Below, piece after piece: positions 53,198 to 62,857 of a stretch of 64,000 bases of DNA. Under the pieces are notes generated by a model. It had not been told where the DNA came from, did no database searches, and worked only from the letters and a program-made list of their open reading frames with translations. A program made the translations under genes and the position numbers. Source of the DNA: an uncultured Coriobacteriaceae bacterium (lineage in GTDB: Bacteria > Actinomycetota > Coriobacteriia > Coriobacteriales > Atopobiaceae); NCBI GenBank assembly GCA_902786015.1, contig CADAAU010000013.1:62001-126000 (forward strand), in the 5' to 3' direction. Positions within the stretch are counted from its first letter, which is position 1. Each line of letters starts with the position of its first letter.

Positions 53198-53250
53198 GTC
53201 GGATCAGTTATTCACCAAAAACCGGTTTCGTGAGGCGGCTGGACTCTCAA

Positions 53251-54456
53251 AAACGAAAAGCTCTTTTAGACCAGAATTGACATGGCCGGAGTCCAATTGT
53301 TGTCCGGGCCCTCCCGTATAGTCGGTGTCGCCAAACATCCCGACAAAGCAGGAGGACCCGTATGTACGAGAGTGTACTACAGGGCGCGCTGGAGCTGCCG
53401 CTCGCGCAGAAGAAGTCGCTGATAGAGTGCCTGAAGGGCGCGGTGCTCGCGCAGATGTCGAGCGTGCACGCCGGCGACCCGTCCGAGTGCCCCCGCTGCC
53501 ACCACGGCCACGTGGTCAGGAAGGGGCGCGACGGCAAGGGTCGCCAGAGGTGGCTGTGCCGCGGCTGCGGGAGGACCTTCGGGACGAGCACGCTCGGGCT
53601 GCTAGCCCAGTCGAAGCTGGGACCGGCCGTCTGGGCTTCCTACGTAGAGCACATGGTGGAGGGCGAGTCGCTGCAGAGGTGCGCGGACCTGTGCGGCGTG
53701 TGCCTCAAGACCTCGTGGTTCATGCGAATGCGCGTGTGCGAGGTCATGCGCAACGTGCTCGCGCCGTTCCGCGGGGGCGCCGGCCTTTCCGTGCAGATCG
53801 ACGAGAAGTACCTGAGCGAGTCCTTCTGCGGCAACCGCGACCGCGCGCGGGTCAAGATGCCCAGGCAGGCGCACGCCAACGGGAACTCGGTGCGCAAGAG
53901 GGGGCTCTCCAAGCTCAAGGCGTGCGTCGTCACCCTGGTCAACGACCTCGGCGACTGCGCGTGCGAGGTCGTCGGGCGGGGCAAGCCCACGAAGGGCGAG
54001 GTCAAAGCGGGGATCGAAGGCTGCGACCTCGAGGGCTCGACGGTGACGACCGACTCGCTCGCGTCCTACGCGTCGCCGCTGAGGGACGCCGGGGTGGCGG
54101 CGCACAGCCGCTACAACGCGAGCGTCGGCGACGGCGACGGGGTGGGGATGGTCAACGCGCTGCACGAGCGGATGTCGTCCTTCCTCTCGCGGTTCAACGG
54201 GGTGTCGACGCGCAGGCTCCAAAGGTACATGTGGTGGTTCTGCTGGTCCGAGCAGGTGAGGAGGTCCGACTCCTCGTCGGTCGAGGCGTTGCGCGCCCAC
54301 GTCGCCAACGGCACCTACCGGGTGACGCGCAGGATGCTCACCGACGAGCCGCAGCCGTTCTGGGAGTACTGGGAGGGCAGGATGCCGGAGGTAACGGAGG
54401 ACGACCTTTGGGGACCGGAGGCGATGTCAATTCTGGTCTAAAAGAGCTAAACGAAA
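53251..54456 (+). mobile_element. IS1595-family insertion sequence with target duplication
   Basis: The element is 53259-54448 (1190 bp). Its 25-bp terminal inverted repeats (53259-53283 and 54424-54448) are perfect complements starting AGCTCTTTTAGACCAG. The direct repeat AAACGAAA stands at 53251-53258 and again at 54449-54456, an 8-bp target duplication as expected for IS1595. One transposase gene is inside. The insertion split a family D repeat. Confidence 0.95.
53362..54441 (+). CDS. IS1595-family transposase
   Basis: 359 aa, apparently intact. N-terminal zinc ribbon CPRCHHGHVVRKG and WLCRGCGRTFG, as in the IS1595/ISXO2 group. The catalytic part has IDEKYLSES, VTTDSLASY, and MVNALHERMSSFLSRFNGV with the STRRLQRYMWWF block that identifies the family (DDN/H-E type). 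The gene is richer in G+C than its surroundings, consistent with recent arrival. Its stop lies inside the right terminal repeat. A TATAGT shortly upstream may serve as -10. Confidence 0.95.
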   Translation: MYESVLQGALELPLAQKKSLIECLKGAVLAQMSSVHAGDPSECPRCHHGHVVRKGRDGKGRQRWLCRGCGRTFGTSTLGLLAQSKLGPAVWASYVEHMVEGESLQRCADLCGVCLKTSWFMRMRVCEVMRNVLAPFRGGAGLSVQIDEKYLSESFCGNRDRARVKMPRQAHANGNSVRKRGLSKLKACVVTLVNDLGDCACEVVGRGKPTKGEVKAGIEGCDLEGSTVTTDSLASYASPLRDAGVAAHSRYNASVGDGDGVGMVNALHERMSSFLSRFNGVSTRRLQRYMWWFCWSEQVRRSDSSSVEALRAHVANGTYRVTRRMLTDEPQPFWEYWEGRMPEVTEDDLWGPEAMSILV

Positions 54457-54536
54457 TCTCAGCTCAATCCGCTGGTGAGTTCCGGCCTACGAGCCAAAAA
54501 TCTAAGTGTCGTAATGAAGATTTTCTTAAGTCTCGT

Positions 54537-54565
54537 TGTATAAAGTCGCAAAGGTGGGTACTATA
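54537..54565 (+). promoter_or_regulatory. Promoter of groES-groEL
   Basis: TTGTAT (54537-54542) and TACTAT (54560-54565) are 17 nt apart, 56 nt before groES. No CIRCE (TTAGCACTC-N9-GAGTGCTAA) and no HAIR operator are visible nearby. Confidence 0.6.
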
Positions 54566-54621
54566 CACAACGTTGGCTATCGCACAGGCGCAAAATGGCG
54601 CCACAAAGGAGGTCTTGCATT

Positions 54622-54912
54622 ATGACACTTAAGCCACTGGGCGATCGCGTGCTCGTAAAGCCCGCTCCCAAAGAGGAGAAGACTGCCACCGGACTGTACA
54701 TCTCTTCTGGTGCTCAGGAGAAGCCGCAGCGCGGTGAGGTCATCGCAGTGGGCGAGGGCAAGCGCGACGACAACGGCAATCGCATTCCGGTTGACGTGAA
54801 GGTTGGCGATCAGGTCTTCTATGGCAAGTTTGGCGGCAACGAGGTCAAGGTTGACGGTGAGGATTTGCTGTTGCTCCGTGCTGACGACATCTACGCCGTC
54901 GTCGAGGACTAG
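54622..54912 (+). CDS. groES: Co-chaperonin GroES
   Basis: 96 aa. MTLKPLGDRVLVKPAPKEEKTATGLYI, the mobile loop that docks to GroEL, then GKRDDNGNRIPVDVKVGDQVFYGKFGGNEVKVDGEDLLLLRADDIYAVVE, the standard ending. AAAGGAGG precedes ATG 54622. Followed 33 nt later by groEL; a one-operon chaperonin. Confidence 0.97.
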   Translation: MTLKPLGDRVLVKPAPKEEKTATGLYISSGAQEKPQRGEVIAVGEGKRDDNGNRIPVDVKVGDQVFYGKFGGNEVKVDGEDLLLLRADDIYAVVED

Positions 54913-54915
54913 TAA

Positions 54916-56589
<1,674 letters not shown>

Positions 56590-56597
56590 GTGCAAAT

Positions 56598-56703
56598 CCC
56601 ATACGTAGGGGTGGCCTCGGCCCTTTTCCTCCGTGCTCAAACAGTCCTCGGCTTCGCCTGCGGAACTGCGCCGGAGGAAAAGGGCCGAGGCCGTCGTATG
56701 GGG
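56598..56703. repeat. Long inverted repeat after groEL
   Basis: 21-bp perfect arms (56613-56633 and 56672-56692; begins GGCCTCGGCCCTTTTCC) plus an outer CCCATACG/CGTATGGG extension (56598-56605, 56695-56702). It forms a long hairpin ahead of the terminator and may protect the groEL message 3' end. Confidence 0.8.
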
Positions 56704-56735
56704 TTCGGGCGCCTTTGCGCCGAGGAGAGATTGGA

Positions 56736-56759
56736 GCGGGGCTTCGCCCCGCGTTTTTT
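56736..56759 (+). terminator. Rho-independent terminator after groEL
   Basis: GCGGGGC-TTC-GCCCCGC, then G and six T. Confidence 0.92.
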
Positions 56760-56771
56760 ATAGGGGGCGAA

Positions 56772-56799
56772 GGCAAAGGGGAGTGTCCCCATCGCTTGT
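56772..56799. repeat. Palindromic repeat family A, copy 6 (half unit)
   Basis: GGCAAAGGGGAGTGTCCCC followed by ATCGCTTGT; matches the right arm of the full copies. Confidence 0.75.
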
Positions 56800-56892
56800 C
56801 CTGATCCTTGGGCTGGGTCGCTAGGGACTCAAACGGTGCATTTGGTACACTAGGGGTCGTTTGTTTTTGTTCCGGTGCGAGGAGCGTGCGTT

Positions 56893-58401
56893 ATGGGGCG
56901 TGTTTCCAAGAGTCCATGGAAAAGATTTCTGTTGCTTGTGCCGTTGGCAGTCGTGCTCGCAATCGCTTCGTGGGCTTATATTCGATCCACGAGCCATACC
57001 TACACCGTAAAGTGCAGCAGGCTCTACCAAAGAATGAGTCTTATTGCCGGGGATGTGGTATTCGACGTTCCCGGCGTGGTCGAGGTTACGGGAATCGAAT
57101 ACGATGGGGAAGGTGTGCCGCTCGTGACGTTTGCTGCACTGTCCGACGGAACAACGGACGCTCGTGTCGTGCCCAAGGCGGGCGTTGCGGTTCCTGACGC
57201 TAGCCAAGTCAACGACTTTGAACACCAAGAGAGCGAATGGACTTTGGAGGTACGCGACGGTGCCATAATCGAGGGTGCCGTCAACTTCTCGGGTTGGGAA
57301 GCGTTGTACGTGAGTACCTGCATATTTTTGACCGCCGTCGTTGTTTTGTTGGCGAGCATGCTCGTTCAGCTGTGGCGTGAGGTGGCATACGGATACGAAA
57401 TGGTGGCATGTGGCGGAGCGTTGTTGTTTTTCCTATTGCAGCTTGGCGTGCAGGCATCCCTGATTGCCAATGATTTGACCCAAGAATGGGCGTTCAGCGA
57501 GTTCATTCTGGGCCTTGCCACCATGCCAGAATCGTTTGTGCTGCTCTCACTTATGCCCATGGCGGTCCTTGCCGTGCTCGTCTCTTTGAGTAACCTGTCG
57601 CTTATTCGACATGAGGGCATGCGTCCCGTCAATCTCTTGGGCATTGGCTTTAGCGTGGTTTGGCTCGTGGCGGTTCTCTTTTGGCTCAACTTTGGATCGG
57701 CGCTGTTTCATGCGTCAGTCTCGCCTGAGGTCATATGGATCGCCGACACGCTCATAGGTACGGCCATATCGTTCGGAGAGACCCTGCTGCTTTCGACCAT
57801 ACTGTGTGGATGGCTCGCCTCTCGTCACGTCCCAAATCATGCAATGGACTACCTCATCGTATTGGGATGCGGCATTCGAGCCGATGGAACTCCCACTCCT
57901 TTGCTTGCGGCTCGCGTGGACCGGGCATCCAGCTTTGACGAGAAATGCGTGGCACAGGGAGAAATGCCCGCCACGTTTGTGCCCAGTGGGGGACAAGGTC
58001 TCGACGAATGCATGTCGGAGGCGCAGAGCATGGCGAACTACTTGGTAAGCAAGGGCACGCCGCGAGAGCGGGTCGTGCTCGAGGACGCTTCCACTACCAC
58101 GCGGGAGAACATGGCGTTCTCGCGAAAGGTAATCGAGCAGCACGCCGGATGTGATGTCTCGAAGCTACGCGTGGGCTTCTCAACAACGAACTATCATGTG
58201 TTCCGCGGTTATGTATGCGCACGTCAGGCCGGCATGCGGGTGGAGGGCATGGGCAGCCCAACGCGCGCCTACTTTTGGCCCAACGCCTTCCTTCGTGAGT
58301 TCGTGGGGCTGCTCGCCACAAAATGGAAGACCCTCTTGCAGGTGTATGCAATCATTGCCATTTTCTATGCGGTCGCGGTATATCTGCTCCTGCTGACGTA
58401 G
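56893..58401 (+). CDS. Multi-pass membrane protein with YdcF/SanA (DUF218) domain
   Basis: 502 aa. Helix near 12-30, an outside segment to about 145, then six or so membrane helices to about 315. The C-terminal DUF218 domain begins DYLIVLGCGIRADGTPTPLLAARVDRA and contains FVPSGGQGLDECMSEAQSMANYL, LEDASTTTRENMAFS and VGFSTTNYHVFRGYVCARQAGM, all family blocks. A final helix closes the protein. SanA/ElyC relatives act in envelope maintenance; the biochemical role is unclear. GAGGAG before ATG 56893 sets the start. Confidence 0.85.
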   Translation: MGRVSKSPWKRFLLLVPLAVVLAIASWAYIRSTSHTYTVKCSRLYQRMSLIAGDVVFDVPGVVEVTGIEYDGEGVPLVTFAALSDGTTDARVVPKAGVAVPDASQVNDFEHQESEWTLEVRDGAIIEGAVNFSGWEALYVSTCIFLTAVVVLLASMLVQLWREVAYGYEMVACGGALLFFLLQLGVQASLIANDLTQEWAFSEFILGLATMPESFVLLSLMPMAVLAVLVSLSNLSLIRHEGMRPVNLLGIGFSVVWLVAVLFWLNFGSALFHASVSPEVIWIADTLIGTAISFGETLLLSTILCGWLASRHVPNHAMDYLIVLGCGIRADGTPTPLLAARVDRASSFDEKCVAQGEMPATFVPSGGQGLDECMSEAQSMANYLVSKGTPRERVVLEDASTTTRENMAFSRKVIEQHAGCDVSKLRVGFSTTNYHVFRGYVCARQAGMRVEGMGSPTRAYFWPNAFLREFVGLLATKWKTLLQVYAIIAIFYAVAVYLLLLT

Positions 58402-58457
58402 TCGGCGCATGGGCACGCTCTTTTGGACAGCCTGCCCCGTTGCATCTGCCATAGAAA

Positions 58458-58492
58458 AGGCGACCATCCAGCTGCCGCGGATGGTCGCCTTT
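58458..58492. terminator. Terminator after the YdcF-like gene (possibly bidirectional)
   Basis: AGGCGACCATCC (58458-58469) pairs with GGATGGTCGCCT (58479-58490), then TT. On the minus strand the stem is followed by TTTTCT, so it could also end the small minus-strand frame at 58538-58654. Confidence 0.8.
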
Positions 58493-58537
58493 GGAATGCA
58501 AGGCATAAGCCTCTCGATCATTTGGGGAACAAGTGAC

Positions 58538-58654
58538 CTACTTGGCCTCAGTCGTCTCGGTCGTCTCGGTGGTTGTCTGACCATTCTCGGTGGTCGTGGT
58601 GGTCGTCCAAGGAGCTGTATCCAGACGCGCAAGTGGGTCCTGTTTGCGATACAA
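58538..58654 (-). CDS. Possible small Thr-rich protein or gene remnant
   Basis: A 38-aa frame (TTG start, MYRKQDPLARLDTAPW, then TTTTTTENGQ and repeated TTE, ending AK) lies opposite the leader of the Fe-S gene. The amino-acid composition looks like a real secreted-protein tail, and a hairpin with a T-run follows it on the minus strand. There is no ribosome site, so it may be a gene remnant or chance. Confidence 0.25.
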   Translation of the reverse strand: MYRKQDPLARLDTAPWTTTTTTENGQTTTETTETTEAK

Positions 58655-58680
58655 TGTGCTTTCATGCTTGAGGGGGACCC

Positions 58681-59940
58681 ATGGCCGCAAAAGAGCGAGA
58701 TTTCTTAGACGAGATTATTGACATAAAAGAAAACTGGAATGCGCTTTCGCATACCGGTGATGACTTGGTGAGCCAGCTGACTGCCGAGCCAGAAGACGAG
58801 CCGTTCTACGATCCGGATGACTATCGTGAGCGTCCGCGGGCAAACTCTACGTTCTGTCCCTCGGCCGTGACACGCAATCTGAAGGCATGCCGTCGGTGCA
58901 TTGACGTGTGCCCTGCGAATGCCATCTCGATTGAGGGCTCCGTGGTGCGCGTGGGCGACAATTGCCTGCGGTGCGGTCTGTGCGCGGCTGCGTGCCCCAC
59001 CGAGGTCTTTATGCTGCGTAGTTACGCTCCGCTTGCTCTGTACGACAAGATTGCGCGGGTCGCCGCGGCATACGAGCAGTGCTACGTAACGTGCACGCAC
59101 GCCCTGGATAGGATGCCCGAGCCCAATGAGGTCTTGTTGCCGTGCGTTGGGGCAATCGCGCCCGAGGTCTGGTTCAATCTCTTGTGCGAGTTCCCAAACC
59201 TCAACGTGTATCTGCCGTTCGACACGTGCGAAGAGTGCACGACCACGACGGGGGAGGAGTTCTTCTCGGAGGCGATTGCCGACGCGGAAGAGTGGAGCGG
59301 AGAGAGCGTGGGACTTGAGGTAGATGAGGCCGATCTTGTCCGCGAACAAAAGCGAGCATACAAGCGCAGCCAATTCGTGAGCAGCGTGACGCAGGCGGGA
59401 ACGAACCTCGTCTCGCGCACTACGCCGGTTCTGGCGGGGGCTCAGGCGGTGGCAAAGCGTCTGCAGGATCACTCCAAGCAGATAACGGACGTTCAACGGT
59501 CGCTTGACCGCGCCGTGGGTAACTCGAGTGCGCGCGTCAGCAGGCGCGTGCTTACGCGCAAGCGGCGTCTCCTTATGGTGGCGCTCAGGCGCTTCCCGGA
59601 CCTCGCAGACGAGATGCGATTCTCGTTTCCCGAGGTGGACTTCGAGCGCTGCACCTCGTGCGGCGATTGCGAGAAGGCTTGCACGCTCAAGGCAATTCAG
59701 CTCGAAGACAGCGGCCGGCCCGTTTTGGAGGCATCGTATTGCACTTGCTGTGGCGCATGCGCACGAGCGTGTTCCGAGGGGGCCATCCGCATGGCTGAGC
59801 GAACGTGCGAGGAGCTTGTGGTGCCCGACGAGGAGGCGGAGGCGCGCAAGCGTCAGCAGAAGCGCGCGGCAAAGGCTCGCAAGGAGGGCAAGCAGGCGCT
59901 CGAGAAGGGGCTCAACTTCCTCGAAAGTCTCGACAAGTAG
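58681..59940 (+). CDS. 4Fe-4S ferredoxin-type protein
   Basis: 419 aa. Two pairs of iron-sulfur motifs flank a long middle: near residue 70, CRRCIDVCPANAI and CLRCGLCAAACPTEV; near residue 325, CTSCGDCEKACTLKAI and CTCCGACARACSEGAI, which is enough for four clusters. The centre (about 110-300) has extra Cys (CYVTCTH, CDTCEECT-like) and a charged helical linker. The C-terminus is Arg/Lys/Glu-rich. There is no signal peptide. It is probably a cytoplasmic electron carrier or subunit; the partner is unknown. The ATG is followed by AAKERDF. A TACAAT at about 58650 may be its -10 box. Confidence 0.85.
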   Translation: MAAKERDFLDEIIDIKENWNALSHTGDDLVSQLTAEPEDEPFYDPDDYRERPRANSTFCPSAVTRNLKACRRCIDVCPANAISIEGSVVRVGDNCLRCGLCAAACPTEVFMLRSYAPLALYDKIARVAAAYEQCYVTCTHALDRMPEPNEVLLPCVGAIAPEVWFNLLCEFPNLNVYLPFDTCEECTTTTGEEFFSEAIADAEEWSGESVGLEVDEADLVREQKRAYKRSQFVSSVTQAGTNLVSRTTPVLAGAQAVAKRLQDHSKQITDVQRSLDRAVGNSSARVSRRVLTRKRRLLMVALRRFPDLADEMRFSFPEVDFERCTSCGDCEKACTLKAIQLEDSGRPVLEASYCTCCGACARACSEGAIRMAERTCEELVVPDEEAEARKRQQKRAAKARKEGKQALEKGLNFLESLDK

Positions 59941-60018
59941 CACGCGAGGCGGGCTGCGTAGCAGCGTGTTCCACGTGCTACCATACATACGGCACATCAG
60001 TCCAGCAAAGGAGCTTTC

Positions 60019-61092
60019 ATGGCACTCTCTATTGGTATTGTTGGCCTTCCCAACGTGGGGAAGTCGACTCTCTTTACGGCTCTAACAAAGAAGGGTGGGC
60101 TTGCGGCGAACTATCCGTTTGCAACCATCGATCCCAACGTGGGCATCGTGGACGTGCCCGATGCGCGGCTTCAGGTGCTTGCCGACATCGTGCATCCAGG
60201 TCGCATTGTGCCCGCAACGGTGGAGTTCGTGGACATCGCGGGCTTGGTGAAGGGTGCCAGCGAGGGCGAGGGCCTGGGCAATCAGTTCTTGGCAAATATC
60301 CGCAATACCGATGCCATTTGCGAAGTCGTGCGATTCTTCTCTGATCCGGATGTGATTCGTCACGAGAGCAGCGCAAATCCTGAGGCCGATATGGACACAA
60401 TCCAGACCGAGCTGGTGCTTGCTGACCTTGGCACGCTCGAGCGCGCCATTCCCAAGCTCGAGAAGGAGGCGCGTCGCGATAAGGCCAACGCACCGCGACT
60501 GGCCATCGCACAGCGACTCCAAGACTGGCTCAACGAGGGCAATCGTGCTGCGGACCTCGACATGACCGAAGAAGAGCGCGCGGCTGCGCACGACCTGTTC
60601 CTGCTCACCATGAAGCCGATCCTCTATGTAGCCAATGTGGACGAGGATGCGCTGGGGGAGGAGTTGCCCACAATCGATGGCGCCACCGTCGTCCCCATAA
60701 GCGCAAAGGTGGAGGCCGAGCTGGCCGAGCTCGCAGAAGAGGACCCCGAGGAGGCGGCAGAGTATCTGGCTGATCTTGGTTTGCAGAAGTCTGGTCTAGA
60801 GACGCTCGCACAGGCGGCCTACCAGTTGCTCGGCCTACAGAGTTACTTCACGGCTGGTGAACTCGAGGTAAAGGCGTGGACCATCCCCATAGGCGCCAAA
60901 GCCCCACAGGCTGCCGGCGTCATTCACTCAGACTTCGAGCGCGGCTTTATTAAGGCGGAGGTGGCGGCGTACGACGACTACGTGGCCCTCGGAGGCGAAG
61001 CCGGCTGCAAGGCGGCCGGAAAGCTTCGCATGGAAGGCAAGGATTACGTTGTCGCTGACGGTGACGTCATGCACTTCCGGTTCAACGTGTAA
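60019..61092 (+). CDS. ychF: Redox-regulated ATPase YchF (Obg family)
   Basis: 357 aa. G1 motif GLPNVGKST near residue 8, switch and G3 EFVDIAGLVKGASEGEGLGNQFL, then the YchF-specific NVDE in place of NKxD (ILYVANVDEDALG), consistent with ATP rather than GTP use. The C-terminal TGS domain reads GLQSYFTAGELEVKAWTIPIGAKAPQAAGVIHSDFERGFIKAEV. Associates with ribosomes and stress responses. AAAGGAG precedes the ATG. Confidence 0.97.
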   Translation: MALSIGIVGLPNVGKSTLFTALTKKGGLAANYPFATIDPNVGIVDVPDARLQVLADIVHPGRIVPATVEFVDIAGLVKGASEGEGLGNQFLANIRNTDAICEVVRFFSDPDVIRHESSANPEADMDTIQTELVLADLGTLERAIPKLEKEARRDKANAPRLAIAQRLQDWLNEGNRAADLDMTEEERAAAHDLFLLTMKPILYVANVDEDALGEELPTIDGATVVPISAKVEAELAELAEEDPEEAAEYLADLGLQKSGLETLAQAAYQLLGLQSYFTAGELEVKAWTIPIGAKAPQAAGVIHSDFERGFIKAEVAAYDDYVALGGEAGCKAAGKLRMEGKDYVVADGDVMHFRFNV

Positions 61093-61097
61093 CACAC

Positions 61098-61126
61098 GGC
61101 ACAGACTTCCCCGGGAGTTTTGTGCC
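61098..61126. repeat. Palindromic repeat family B, copy 4
   Basis: GGCACAGACTTCCCC and its near complement GGGAGTTTTGTGCC, 5 nt after the ychF stop. Confidence 0.6.
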
Positions 61127-61180
61127 TGACAAGCAAAGGAATCACGCCCGATCACTTGACTCCACGAGCGTACAGCAGCA

Positions 61181-61211
61181 AGTTGGGCGGGGAGTGTTTC
61201 CCCGCCCAACT
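61181..61211. terminator. Hairpin between ychF and the LCP gene
   Basis: 13-bp perfect stem AGTTGGGCGGGGA/TCCCCGCCCAACT with a 5-nt loop in the convergent gap. There is no T-run, so intrinsic termination is uncertain. Confidence 0.55.
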
Positions 61212-61227
61212 CGTTAATCGTTGTCTG

Positions 61228-62577
61228 TTAGTCCTCGTCGCCACCTTCTTCGGGTGGTGGTGCAGGTGCGGGCTCTTCGTCTCCGCCGCCACCGCCGCCG
61301 TCGCCCTCGTCCTCGGGAGCGGTGACGATGGGGGGCGCTTCCTTAGCCTCGCCAGATTGCTTTGCGGCGTCGGCGTCGCGTGCGCCTGACTCGCCAACTC
61401 CACCCGCAATGCCGGCTGTCGAGTCACGGCTGTTCTCGTCGTATGGCGGCAGTCCCTGGTTGACACGATTCATCATTGTGTTCCACTCGGACTTGACGCA
61501 CTGCTCGTACCAGCCCCCATTAATGAACACGCCTTCTGTGGGCTCCATGCCGGTCATGATGTCCTTATCGACATTGATGGTCTGCATCTGGCCGGCCAAG
61601 TCCAAAATCTGGGCGAGCGAAAGGTCAGTTGACACACTTTCGGCCATTGCCGTAATGGATGCGACGATGGTTGCTGGGTCGCTGTGCATGACCTTCTTGA
61701 TAATTTCCGAGAAGACCATGCGTTGGTTGGCGGCACGATAACGGTCGCCATCGCCGTACTGGTCGTAGCCGTGACGACATCTGCAGAGTAGGGCGGCCTC
61801 AAGGCCGTTGAGCGTCTGCTCGCCTGCAGGTAGATTGAGGCCCGTGTAGTTCGGATCGTATACAGGGACGGGAAGGTTGACGGTGACGCCGCCCACGACG
61901 TCGACGATTGCGATAAAGCGATCGAGGTCGACCTCTGCGTAGTGCGTTATGGGAACGCCCGCGAACTCTGACACGACTTGGGTCGCATACGCCGCTCCGC
62001 CAAACGAATACGCAGCGTTTATCTTTTGCTGGCCGTGTTCATCCATGTTGATGAGCGTGTCGCGGTGAATCGAAACCATCGTGACCTTGACGTTCTTTGG
62101 GTCGATGCGGCAAAGCATGATGGAGTCGGATCGGTAGCTATGCTCGTCGGCGCCGTAGTTTTCGACGTCCTCAACGCGTCCCTGATCTTTGTCGATACCG
62201 AGTAGCAACAGGTAGAAGGGGTCACCGGGCTCGGAATGCTCAAGAGTTTGCCTGAGCTGGTCGGTGACGTCCTGATGGAGCTTGTTATCGATGTCCGCAA
62301 CATAAAGAGCCACGGCTACGCCAACGCTCAGCACCAAAACGATGGCCGAGACGGCAAAGACCTTGAGCGCAAACATTCGGCTGCGCTTCGACTCGCTACG
62401 CCGGTATCGAGTCACGTCGTAGTATTTCTCTAGCTCGGGCGGTACGTCGCTCTTGCGGTGTGTAGTCTTTGCAAAAGAGGATTGGGCATGCTGTGCCGAA
62501 TCGGCACCCGCATCGTTCCCCATCTTATTTGCCAGCGCCGGAGCGTCTTGGTTTGTTGTAGTACGTTTGTCTGTCAA
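61228..62577 (-). CDS. LytR-CpsA-Psr (LCP) family wall-polymer ligase
   Basis: 449 aa. A cytoplasmic N-terminus of about 65 residues, a membrane helix at about 70-92, then the LCP domain: LLLLGIDKDQG, YRSDSIMLCRIDPKNVKVTMVSIHRDTLINM, KINAAYSFGG, VDLDRFIAIVDVVGGVTVNLP, RYRAANQRMVFSEI. These cover the phosphate and polyprenyl-binding Arg and Asp sites. LCP enzymes attach teichoic-acid-like or capsular glycans to peptidoglycan. The last 60 residues are Gly/Pro/Glu/Asp-rich. The start is TTG, 6 nt after GGGAGG. Confidence 0.92.
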   Translation of the reverse strand: MTDKRTTTNQDAPALANKMGNDAGADSAQHAQSSFAKTTHRKSDVPPELEKYYDVTRYRRSESKRSRMFALKVFAVSAIVLVLSVGVAVALYVADIDNKLHQDVTDQLRQTLEHSEPGDPFYLLLLGIDKDQGRVEDVENYGADEHSYRSDSIMLCRIDPKNVKVTMVSIHRDTLINMDEHGQQKINAAYSFGGAAYATQVVSEFAGVPITHYAEVDLDRFIAIVDVVGGVTVNLPVPVYDPNYTGLNLPAGEQTLNGLEAALLCRCRHGYDQYGDGDRYRAANQRMVFSEIIKKVMHSDPATIVASITAMAESVSTDLSLAQILDLAGQMQTINVDKDIMTGMEPTEGVFINGGWYEQCVKSEWNTMMNRVNQGLPPYDENSRDSTAGIAGGVGESGARDADAAKQSGEAKEAPPIVTAPEDEGDGGGGGGDEEPAPAPPPEEGGDED

Positions 62578-62701
62578 GACAGGCCTCCCGGAGGGGATTA
62601 CAGATGACTTGCAATTTAGTCAACAAACCATAATACACCGTTCGTTGCACGGCCACATAAAACACGTATGCTCTTAGACTTTGCTGAAGAATGATAGGGC
62701 A

Positions 62702-62730
62702 GGCAAAGGGGAGTATCCCCATCGTCTGCC
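62702..62730. repeat. Palindromic repeat family A, copy 7 (half unit)
   Basis: GGCAAAGGGGAGTATCCCC then ATCGTCTGCC, in the divergent gap between the LCP gene and the binding-protein gene; short GGGCAG/CTGCCC ends flank it. Confidence 0.75.
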
Positions 62731-62796
62731 CTAGCGGCTAATCCTTTCTGTGTGCGCTGCTTAGGTTGCGGAATGGTTCCAGCTGCCGTCATAGGA

Positions 62797-62824
62797 TTGA
62801 CAATTCCCAGTAACGGACTAGTAT
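62797..62824 (+). promoter_or_regulatory. Promoter of the amino-acid binding-protein gene
   Basis: Consensus -35 TTGACA (62797-62802) and TAGTAT (62819-62824), 16 nt apart. Confidence 0.65.
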
Positions 62825-62857
62825 TTAGCTTATTATTGCCGTGTGATAGGAGTTCCT

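Noticed and set aside
54457-54621. A CIRCE operator before groES
   Set aside because: I looked for TTAGCACTC and GAGTGCTAA halves and found neither.
53325-54632. A 435-aa frame on the plus strand overlapping the transposase
   Set aside because: It is Arg/Gly/Val-rich with no motif, crosses both IS ends and reads into groES. The zinc ribbon and catalytic motifs are in the other frame.
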